Part shown: positions 57,736-64,000 of the stretch, in pieces
How the letters are laid out: every line of letters starts with the position of its first letter
How positions within the stretch are numbered: the stretch's first letter is position 1
Origin: Ruminococcus sp. FC2018
GTDB lineage: Bacteria > Bacillota > Clostridia > Oscillospirales > Ruminococcaceae
Length of the DNA stretch: 64,000 bases
NCBI RefSeq assembly: GCF_000621805.1
Contig: NZ_JHXH01000008.1
Coordinates: 1-64,000, forward strand
Direction: 5' to 3'
Made by a program: the position numbers and the translations under genes
The notes under the pieces: generated by a model
What the model saw: the letters and a program-made list of their open reading frames with translations, nothing else
What the model was told of the DNA's origin: nothing
Database searches by the model: none

Positions 57736-57825
57736 AGCCGGGATCATACGCACAGAGCAATGCTCTGATATTGTAATGATCCCGACCCATTGTTCCCGAA
57801 TTCACCGCCGGGTGGATGGTTAGAC
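57736..57825. repeat. Structured dispersed repeat, copy B
   Basis: Homologue of 36535-36625. The outer stem CGGGATCAT (57739-57747) pairs with ATGATCCCG (57776-57784), and CAGAGC pairs with GCTCTG inside it. CCGACCCATT and CCGCCG are conserved. See copy A. Confidence 0.78.
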
Positions 57826-57885
57826 TACAACTGTTTTGTTGTGGTGTATTTGAGCATGTGCAAAAATTGCACAAGTTGAACTATA

Positions 57886-58098
57886 CTACAATCCGAATTC
57901 TTTTCGTAAATCTGCAAACACTTCTTCGGCAGGTCTTCCACCTTTGTCAAAGTTTCCGTCCTTATAGCTTTCTTCCAACTCAGCGTTGATCTCATCGAAA
58001 CTGTGTATGATCAGATCAGAAGGAGCAGTTGGCAGACCTTTTATTGAATCTGATTCTGATGATTTCATTAATAATATGTTCGGTATCCTTGCCCTCAA
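57886..58098 (-). CDS. Antitoxin-like fragment (70 aa)
   Basis: The C-terminal 40 residues (SFDEINAELEESYKDG, GGRPAEEVFADLRKEFGL) resemble the tail of Phd/RelB-type antitoxins. The N terminus is doubtful: the only good ribosome-binding site (AGGAG) leads to another frame, MTMIEGKDTEHIINEI, that stops after 30 residues, so a frameshift may have split an original gene. No toxin gene is adjacent. The start is TTG 58098 or a later ATG. Confidence 0.45.
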   Translation of the reverse strand: MRARIPNILLMKSSESDSIKGLPTAPSDLIIHSFDEINAELEESYKDGNFDKGGRPAEEVFADLRKEFGL

Positions 58099-58131
58099 TC
58101 ATTGTCATAACAGTTCTCCTATTGTTCAAAA

Positions 58132-58335
58132 TCACGCACTGTGCAGCAGCTTGATGTACAGCCCGAACAACTTGTGGCATCTCGGACACTCTATCATAAA
58201 GTCCGCAGGTTCACTTTCTGTCTTTGTCAGCACGCTTTGGTTTTTCAGTTTTGCATCTGCCACGTCTGCACACCGTCCGCCGCAATGGGGGCACTTCAGC
58301 TTGGGCATCTTTCGTCTGTTGTCACTGGTCTGCAA
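58132..58335 (-). CDS. Small zinc-ribbon protein
   Basis: A 67-residue protein with CPHCGG near residue 15 and CPRCHKLFG near residue 50, which together make a two-knuckle zinc ribbon. It could bind DNA, RNA or a partner protein. The TTG start has AGGAG 5 nt upstream. It begins 15 nt after lexA and is likely co-transcribed with it. Confidence 0.65.
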   Translation of the reverse strand: MQTSDNRRKMPKLKCPHCGGRCADVADAKLKNQSVLTKTESEPADFMIECPRCHKLFGLYIKLLHSA

Positions 58336-58350
58336 TTTCTTCTCCTGTTC

Positions 58351-58953
58351 TTACAGCAGATCCTTGATAACTTTCACCGCCACTCCCTGTATCACTATCT
58401 GCTGTGGGCATATATCTTTGTACCGCTTGTTCTCGGCGTGGAGAACAGGTCTTTCCTTTTTCGCATCGAACACAAGTCTTTTGAGTGTGCTCTGATTGTT
58501 CTCGTCAAGGGCAGCGACTATCTGACCGAGCTCTGCTTTCTTTGTCATCTTGACAAGCACAAGGTCACCGTCGTCAATACCTGCATCTATCATAGAATCA
58601 CCGCTGGCTTTGAGGATATAGTGCTTGCCCGAGCGCACCCACGACTTTGGTATCGACAGATACTTTCCTCTCGTCTGCTCCTCGCTTGTCGGCACTCCAC
58701 ACGGGATAGAACCGACCACCGGAACACGGACTGTATCGTCTGTGGTGAGCTGCGCTATCCTCTGTGTGATGATAGTTTTGCCGTCATATTTCAGAACACC
58801 CTGGTCGTCAAGCTCCTGCAGATACCGAAGTGCAGTCTGTCTTGAAAAGCCGAGCTCTGCCTCGATATCACGCAAAGACGGCGTGTACTTATGTTTCATA
58901 TAGTGCTTGTCGATGTACTCGATCATATCCTTTATTGCCTGCTGCTTATTCAT
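58351..58953 (-). CDS. lexA: LexA-like self-cleaving repressor
   Basis: A 200-residue LexA. An N-terminal winged helix (SLRDIEAELGFSRQTALRYL) is joined to an S24 peptidase domain with cleavage site Cys85-Gly86 (IPCG), nucleophile Ser120 (GDSM) and Lys158 (TLKR). Cys-Gly in place of Ala-Gly is known in some LexA and UmuD-type proteins. It lies in the mobile-element region, so it may be the element's own SOS-responsive switch rather than the host LexA. TGTCAC boxes overlap its promoter. Confidence 0.9.
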   Translation of the reverse strand: MNKQQAIKDMIEYIDKHYMKHKYTPSLRDIEAELGFSRQTALRYLQELDDQGVLKYDGKTIITQRIAQLTTDDTVRVPVVGSIPCGVPTSEEQTRGKYLSIPKSWVRSGKHYILKASGDSMIDAGIDDGDLVLVKMTKKAELGQIVAALDENNQSTLKRLVFDAKKERPVLHAENKRYKDICPQQIVIQGVAVKVIKDLL

Positions 58954-58998
58954 ATCAATTCCTCCGTGTCAAACATATATGACCACTGTCACAAGTAT

Positions 58999-59027
58999 AA
59001 TATATCACAGTCAAGTCAATGTGTCAA
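58999..59027 (-). promoter_or_regulatory. lexA promoter with TGTCA boxes
   Basis: Minus strand -35 TTGACA (59022-59027), 17-nt spacer, -10 TATATT (58999-59004). CTGTCACA (58985), TAGTCACAATGAC (59028-59040) and TTTGTCACAAA (59042-59052) surround it; one or more may be LexA operators. The rest of 58954-59189 holds no gene. Confidence 0.6.
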
Positions 59028-59189
59028 TAGTCACAATGACCTTTGTCACAAATTTCAGCACTTTAACAACAAAACCGAACATTGAAAAGTGACACCGTGT
59101 TCATTATCTGTCACATTATCGGATTCTAAACGCTGTGAGACATTCGTCATTTTGACGGGAACTTGTTTGATTTATGACAGAAAGAAATA

Positions 59190-59213
59190 GCACCTGCTCG
59201 GATGGGCAAGTGC
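59190..59213 (-). terminator. Terminator (repeat family D, copy 1)
   Basis: GCACCTGC pairs with GCAAGTGC across CTCGGATGG. Its minus strand ends TATTTC. The same unit, including the preceding CAGAAAGAAA, recurs at 60206-60229. Confidence 0.75.
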
Positions 59214-59237
59214 GTAGTGAGTATTATGTTTCAGTGT

Positions 59238-59849
59238 TCATACAGACCAATGCCTTTGCATCACTGCATTACGTATCATTTCAACCTCTGCCTGAGCATT
59301 CAGCATATGCACCCTGCAAAGCGGAAATGACATCTTGCCGTTCTCATCGTTAACAGCAGCGCTCAAACCAACATATGTGGGAACCGCACGGTAATGACCT
59401 ACTATCGTTACTATATCTACAATGCTGTCGATCCTGAGAATGGCTCCGTTTTTGATAAACAGATAATATCTGCCAAGCCTGAACTGATCATTCGCAAATG
59501 GCTGTGCATAGGCAAAGTCGATGTACATGCTGCGCCCGCCGTCTGCGGCAAGGTAGGAGTTGAACCTTTTTGATGCTCCTTTTCGATATCTGATAACGAG
59601 CCAGCAAAGAAAAGCAAACACAGCACTTACTGAGGCGCCTATTATCACACCAGTCAAGAGACTCTCCCCTAGGGCTGTAATGACAAGAGTTAGTACCAAA
59701 CCCTCAAGTACAGTCACCACAACGGGGGCTGCTCCCAGCTTGGGCACACGCATTACTTTGCAGTAGCTATATAAAGCGTTACTTAACTGATTAAGCTGTT
59801 GCTCGTTCATCATCCCAGCAAAATTGGGATCTTGGTTAAATTGTGACAT
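59238..59849 (-). CDS. Hypothetical membrane protein with two TM helices
   Basis: A 203-residue protein, not recognised. A polar N terminus (NEQQLNQLSNALYSYCK), two close transmembrane helices (about 42-90, VVVTVLEGLVLTLVITALG and GVIIGASVSAVFAFLCWLVI) and a cytoplasmic domain (about 95-203) with YYLFIKNGAILRIDSIVDIV, like a PH-type beta domain. AGGAGG precedes the ATG. A terminator hairpin follows. Confidence 0.72.
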   Translation of the reverse strand: MSQFNQDPNFAGMMNEQQLNQLSNALYSYCKVMRVPKLGAAPVVVTVLEGLVLTLVITALGESLLTGVIIGASVSAVFAFLCWLVIRYRKGASKRFNSYLAADGGRSMYIDFAYAQPFANDQFRLGRYYLFIKNGAILRIDSIVDIVTIVGHYRAVPTYVGLSAAVNDENGKMSFPLCRVHMLNAQAEVEMIRNAVMQRHWSV

Positions 59850-60195
59850 TGGCGTTTAAACCTCCTGTAGTAGCGAATTGGGCTTGGTGCGCGTGGAGAA
59901 TTTGAATTTTCCTTTTCAGAAAATCGGTTACGTCTTTGTTATGCCAGTTTCTCGTCTGTTTCCAACAGTTCATCCATATTATATCACACTTTTTCAATTC
60001 TGCCTCGGATTTTTGCTCATTTTCTTTATTTTTTCATTAAATGCTTGAGTAGCCAAACGCAACCTCTTCTACTGACATGCGAAATCTTTCGCAACTGCCA
60101 CCTAATATAACAGGTGGATAATTTTGTCTGGTGGATTCGCTGCAAACTTATTGACATTCATCATCATATCTAAGTGTTTGTTCAATTTGATATCA
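59850..60195. other. Intergenic region without recognised features
   Basis: AT-rich spacer between the membrane protein gene and the kptA terminator. A minus-strand TATAAT near 59976 may belong to the promoter of the membrane protein, but no convincing -35 is present. No reading frame with a ribosome-binding site was seen. Confidence 0.5.
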
Positions 60196-60229
60196 GAAAG
60201 AAAAAGCACCTGCTCGGGTGAACAGGTGC
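60196..60229 (-). terminator. kptA terminator (repeat family D, copy 2)
   Basis: GCACCTG (60206-60212) pairs with CAGGTGC (60223-60229); the minus strand continues TTTTTCTTTC. Confidence 0.82.
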
Positions 60230-60235
60230 GAGGTT

Positions 60236-60775
60236 TCACATTGAAATATACTCTGGCGGAATATAGTCGGCAAGCACAACTTTGTCGTTGCCTTTATAAA
60301 ACTTAACCCCGTCGCTGTGTGCTTTGGCTGCGTCTATCTTCAGAATGACAGGATCGCTGTCCCTGCGCTTGCCGACCTGCACAGCCGTATCGGTATCGAC
60401 AGAAAGATGAACATACTGCCGCTTCATCGGTTTCAAACCATCTTTCAGAATGATCTGCGCCGCCTTGTGCGTAGTGCCGTGATAAAGTATCGCAGGCGGA
60501 ACGATCGGCTCTTTCGAGATGTGCATTGGTATCGTGTGCCCGTACAGTGCACGCACCTTATCACCCTTTATCTCGAATCGAGTCTTGTCCGAATTTGCGA
60601 TTATGTATTCGATGTCACTCACGGTTATCACTCTGCCGTGCTTGCCATTTTCATTTATTGCCTCAAGCAGCTGCGATGTGGGAACAAAGCCCTCGCTGTC
60701 AAGCTCCAGCTCATACTCCCACGGAGCGTGACGGAGAGCGTATGATATTTCTTTGCTTAGTCTGACGTAATTCAT
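60236..60775 (-). CDS. kptA: RNA 2'-phosphotransferase (KptA/Tpt1)
   Basis: A 179-residue enzyme that moves a 2'-phosphate from RNA to NAD. The family core is complete: LSKEISYALRH with Arg15-His16 near the N terminus (winged helix), IEYIIANSDKTRFEI, then the ADP-ribosyl transferase-like fold with LYHGTTHKAAQIIL and RQYVHLSVD. It removes splice-junction phosphates in fungi; in bacteria without such splicing its substrate is unknown, perhaps repaired RNA ends. ATG 60775 follows AGGAGTCCCT. It neighbours restriction genes. Confidence 0.93.
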   Translation of the reverse strand: MNYVRLSKEISYALRHAPWEYELELDSEGFVPTSQLLEAINENGKHGRVITVSDIEYIIANSDKTRFEIKGDKVRALYGHTIPMHISKEPIVPPAILYHGTTHKAAQIILKDGLKPMKRQYVHLSVDTDTAVQVGKRRDSDPVILKIDAAKAHSDGVKFYKGNDKVVLADYIPPEYISM

Positions 60776-60876
60776 AGGGACTCCTAATTGTTTTTTCATT
60801 CAATAGTGTTGTCAATCAAGATACTCTTCTCAATTAGCAAATCTATTATTACCTTCTCCAGCTAGTTCTGTTTGTG

Positions 60877-62568
60877 CTATTCAAGCAAAGCACGAATCTT
60901 CTTTGCAAGCAATTCTTTTCTCTTTTCATAAAAATCTCCAAATGAGCAAAACTCCATAGATATTCCTTCCGGAATAATAGCTTGTTTTATGAAGTCTTCT
61001 TTCTGGCTTTCGTTTTTATCATTATAGTAATCAATAAGTGGCATATCATTCTTACTTCCATTACTACTACCTTCAAGCAGCTGAAGATTTGGCAGACGAT
61101 TTCTATTGCCTCTCCATTTTCTCCAATCCTCCATAGAAATAGAAATTGGTTTGTTTCCATCAAATCTATCATATGGATGAAGGTGATCTTGCTCGTACTT
61201 ATAATTCCTATTAACCCAATCAAGGCTCAAATAATACAAAGCCTCCCCTGCAACTCTGCTTCCTTTTTCAGAGTTCAGAATATCTTCAATCTTTCCATCA
61301 GTAACTTTGAGTTCAGAAATTTGATCCAGCATATCTATTGTGATTTCATAGTCGTAGCTATTAATATTGCTTTTCATCTGCTGAAGCTTACTTGTCGTAC
61401 CTGAACGGAAATAAGCAAATAGAATAGCCCTCATCAAATATGCTCTAATATCATCCAAGTTCTTTTCATAATCCTGATTATAGTATATCGAGTACAGAAT
61501 TGGCAAAAGAACATTCCAACTACTTGAAAATCTACTTACCTCTATTTTAAGATGCTTTAATACTGTTTCCAAACATTTCATTGCTTTTTTAAAACAATTC
61601 CAATTGTTCTTAAGCTCTTCTGCAATTTGTTTATTAATATTTGATTTTACAACATCGCCATAAAGCATAAGTGCTGAACGAATTATAAAATCCGAACCAA
61701 ATCCATTATATGAATCCACAAGCAGTTTACCAAATTCGGTCTTAGCGCTTGGCCAGTATACTTCAAGTACAGACATAGTTATCTCTGATTTTCTCAATGC
61801 CTTTCCACCGCTGTTGAATCTAACAAACATTTCGAGTGCATCATCCTGGTTCATATTACGAATCTCAGTATATCTAATTAGTTTTTCCTTGTAAATCTTA
61901 TTATATAATTTCAGCAGAATATTCCGAGCATATTCCTTGCTGTCAGCTGGAACATTGATGATGGCAGTCTCTATTGCTTTCTCACGGGTTTCTTCGGACT
62001 GGTACTTTTCATCCAGTATATTTCTTATCTCAAATTGCGTCGGACTCAGTTTTCCTATCTTTTCACTAAATCTGATGTCATATTTTTTACTATTATATTC
62101 TTCTTCATCGACATCTATCTTATTCTTATTCAATTCAATCAATAGTTTCGAGACAAGACCGCCAACAGTCTTTTTCCTCGCGTATTTTTGCCTGATATAT
62201 GTATCTCCATATAACGAAAGATATAGTGATGTCAGCCTTTGCTGACCGTCAAGTATAGCTGTGTCAGTATATTTAGTATCTATACTGGAAAGCTCATAAT
62301 TAACGCTATCAGCCTGCTTTCTATTATCAAAAGTAACACTAGAAAGGAAATTACAGAAATAAGTATCCCATGTTACATTATTATCGTCGATATGCCAAAA
62401 AAGAAATGTAGATATTGGATAATCTAAAAGAATGGAATCCCAGAGTTTTTCAATCTGTTCCATGCTCCAAACATATTGTCTTTGAAAAGCCGGCATAACA
62501 TATTTCCCACACTTTACATTTTGTAACGCTTCAAATATAGTTATGTTTTCATCGTTCAAATTACTCAT
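60877..62568 (-). CDS. DUF262/DUF1524 protein (GmrSD-like type IV restriction enzyme)
   Basis: A 563-residue single-chain protein. The N-terminal DUF262 ParB-like domain has MPAFQRQYVW and the DGQQRLTSLY NTP-binding motif. The C-terminal DUF1524 nuclease half has EQDHLHPYDRF, whose DHxHP His is catalytic, and NRLPNLQLLEG with SSNGSKNDMPL. This is the architecture of GmrSD/BrxU enzymes that restrict modified (for example glucosylated) phage DNA. The gene is distinctly AT-rich. It lies 80 nt downstream of hsdR on the same strand, as defence genes often cluster. A few members have other roles, so confidence is for the architecture. Confidence 0.85.
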   Translation of the reverse strand: MSNLNDENITIFEALQNVKCGKYVMPAFQRQYVWSMEQIEKLWDSILLDYPISTFLFWHIDDNNVTWDTYFCNFLSSVTFDNRKQADSVNYELSSIDTKYTDTAILDGQQRLTSLYLSLYGDTYIRQKYARKKTVGGLVSKLLIELNKNKIDVDEEEYNSKKYDIRFSEKIGKLSPTQFEIRNILDEKYQSEETREKAIETAIINVPADSKEYARNILLKLYNKIYKEKLIRYTEIRNMNQDDALEMFVRFNSGGKALRKSEITMSVLEVYWPSAKTEFGKLLVDSYNGFGSDFIIRSALMLYGDVVKSNINKQIAEELKNNWNCFKKAMKCLETVLKHLKIEVSRFSSSWNVLLPILYSIYYNQDYEKNLDDIRAYLMRAILFAYFRSGTTSKLQQMKSNINSYDYEITIDMLDQISELKVTDGKIEDILNSEKGSRVAGEALYYLSLDWVNRNYKYEQDHLHPYDRFDGNKPISISMEDWRKWRGNRNRLPNLQLLEGSSNGSKNDMPLIDYYNDKNESQKEDFIKQAIIPEGISMEFCSFGDFYEKRKELLAKKIRALLE

Positions 62569-62651
62569 AGAATCCCCTCATTTCTTTAACATCTTTTTAG
62601 AGAATAGAATCAGTTCGTTTTATTAGTTCAGCGTCAATATTAATGATTATT

Positions 62652-64000
62652 TCAAGCAGTTACTTCATTATCTGCCCACAGTTCGCACTGCAGCATAACT
62701 GTTGTTACAGCATCGTCCATGCCCTCCGGCGGGTAGCGGTGATCCTTCAGTAACTTGCGTATCATCATACGCATTTTTGCTCTTGCACTGTCTCGCTTCT
62801 GCCAGTCGATAGTACGGTTTTTACGCAGCTTGTCAGCAAGTTCTTTGGTTATAGCTATAAGTTCTTCATTCTCATAAAAGTCCTTGATAGCCTGCGGTTT
62901 TGTCAGAGCATCGTAGAATGCAAGCTCATCTGCGGACAGACCGAGTTCTTCGCCTGCTTCTTTAGCTTCTCTGATCTGCTTTGCAAGATTAAGCATCTCC
63001 TGAATAACTTCTTCATTGGTCAGCATGCCATTGAGATAGCGATTCATGGCGTTCTGCATTATCTCGCTGAACTTCTCGGACTTAACAAGATTTGTGCGTT
63101 TATATATATGCACCTGTTCTGCAATCAACCGTTTCAACAGTTCCACAGCGAGGTTCTTTTCCTTCATTTTGGAGATCTCCTCCAGAAATTTAGGATCAAA
63201 CAATGAAAAATCGTGTGCTTTATCAGAAAACAAATTGATAACACCATCGCTCTTTATGCTCTGCTTCAAAAGCTCATTGATCTTTGCATTAATTTCAGGC
63301 AGCGACAGCTTCTTACCGTTGCCTTGGTTAAGAATACGCATAAGCAAAACACGGACTGCTTCAAAGAAAGCGGCTTCTTCACGCTCATCTTCCTCAGTGA
63401 TAGAGGAACAAAGTGAAAGTGCCTGTTTCAGTAGCAGTGCTTCTTTGGTGTAGCTTTCTCTGTCATCTGTTCTTTGCCTGTCCATAAGGAAGTTGACTGC
63501 ACCGGTAATTATTCTTCCTGCTGTTAATTCATTACCGCCAAAGAATTTTGAATAATCATATCCGTGCAAAAGATCACGGCATACTGTCAGTTTCTCCTGG
63601 AATTTTGGATAAGCGACTTTTGCGATATCTGTGTTGCCGTAATTCTTCTTATCACGGACAGTATAATCATTCATTGCCTGCTTCAATGCACCTGCTATAC
63701 CGACATAATCAACGACCAGTCCGCCCTCTTTGTCACGGAACACTCTGTTTACACGGGCGATAGCCTGCATCAGATTATATCCCATCATGGGCTTGTACAC
63801 ATACATTGTTGCAAGGGACGGCACATCAAATCCCGTAAGCCACATATCGACCACGATTGCAATTTTCAGCGGACTGTCATTGTCCTTGAATTTCTTTGCG
63901 AGTTTCTCCTTGTGGCGTTTGTTGCCTATGATTCCATGCCATTCTTCTGGATCTTTATTTGAAGCCGTCATTACCACAGCTACCTTTTCAGTCCATCCAG
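62652..64000 (-). CDS. hsdR: Type I restriction enzyme R subunit (HsdR), C-terminal part
   Basis: A frame open to the window edge (partial; the N-terminal nuclease and first helicase lobe lie beyond). The visible part begins with the second RecA lobe: VVDMWLTGFDVPSLATMYV (motif V-like) and AIARVNRVFRDKEGG (motif VI), then the helical C-terminal region ending ELWADNEVTA. HsdR translocates DNA and cuts far from the recognition site, in complex with HsdM and HsdS, which are not in this window. It is followed by the GmrSD-like gene. Confidence 0.9.
   Translation of the reverse strand, partial: GWTEKVAVVMTASNKDPEEWHGIIGNKRHKEKLAKKFKDNDSPLKIAIVVDMWLTGFDVPSLATMYVYKPMMGYNLMQAIARVNRVFRDKEGGLVVDYVGIAGALKQAMNDYTVRDKKNYGNTDIAKVAYPKFQEKLTVCRDLLHGYDYSKFFGGNELTAGRIITGAVNFLMDRQRTDDRESYTKEALLLKQALSLCSSITEEDEREEAAFFEAVRVLLMRILNQGNGKKLSLPEINAKINELLKQSIKSDGVINLFSDKAHDFSLFDPKFLEEISKMKEKNLAVELLKRLIAEQVHIYKRTNLVKSEKFSEIMQNAMNRYLNGMLTNEEVIQEMLNLAKQIREAKEAGEELGLSADELAFYDALTKPQAIKDFYENEELIAITKELADKLRKNRTIDWQKRDSARAKMRMMIRKLLKDHRYPPEGMDDAVTTVMLQCELWADNEVTA

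Noticed and set aside
36535-57825. The 90-bp repeat pair as attL/attR of a 21-kb island
   Set aside because: The copies are only about 75 percent identical with covarying stems, unlike short identical att repeats; genes inside are of mixed origin.

Overview
The window looks like chromosome from a Gram-positive anaerobe of the Clostridia, most like Ruminococcus or a relative in the Oscillospiraceae. The basis is the 16S rRNA gene at the left end, consensus sigma-A promoters (TTGACA-17-TATAAT), AGGAGG ribosome-binding sites, a perfect CIRCE element before htpG, a SleB-type germination lytic enzyme and many TTG starts. Genus is an inference; the 16S sequence would settle it.

Layout. 1-2.5 kb: start of an rRNA operon read leftwards (16S, tRNA-Ala, tRNA-Ile, with 23S beyond the left edge). 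2.7-22.9 kb: core-like genes (sleB, htpG, a CPBP protease, an ECF transporter S component, a phosphoribosyltransferase, a GT2 glycosyltransferase, an operon of two dynamin-like GTPases around a protease-dead M48-like protein, radC, typA, three tRNAs, a zinc-ribbon membrane protein, flavin reductase, patatin, dinB and a DEDDh exonuclease). 23-30.5 kb: a self-contained sucrose PTS unit (scrR, EIIBCA, sucrose-6-P hydrolase, fructokinase, HPr, EI) with LacI-type operators. 30.5-36.4 kb: two tiny tandem peptide genes, a large secreted protein of unknown function, a C39-like lipoprotein, an aldo/keto reductase and a dicarboxylate symporter.

36.5-49.5 kb is accessory DNA rich in decay: flavodoxin, SDR, EamA and relaxase remnants lie among a radical SAM protein, an OhrR-like regulator, a SLOG/XRE pair, a diguanylate cyclase, a SirTM-macrodomain pair, a P-loop kinase, SRAP, GNAT and TfoX genes. 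49.6-51.5 kb carries a second copy of the secreted protein with the same promoter and operator layout.

51.6-59 kb is a mobilizable element or its remains: HipA-like kinase, large serine recombinase, MobC, relaxase with a nested gene, LexA, and an array of about 16 hairpins with a shared pentaloop and unrelated stems. The right end (59-64 kb) holds a membrane protein, KptA, a DUF262/DUF1524 (GmrSD-like) protein and the C-terminal part of a type I restriction HsdR running off the window.

The strongest candidates for something undescribed are: the constant-loop, variable-stem hairpin array at 55.1-55.55 kb, with a smaller analogue at 41.1-41.3 kb; the duplicated 17/19-residue amphipathic peptide genes at 30.5-30.7 kb; the paralogous secreted proteins under a fixed GCAAACG-TTTGC operator; and the dynamin / pseudo-M48 / dynamin operon.
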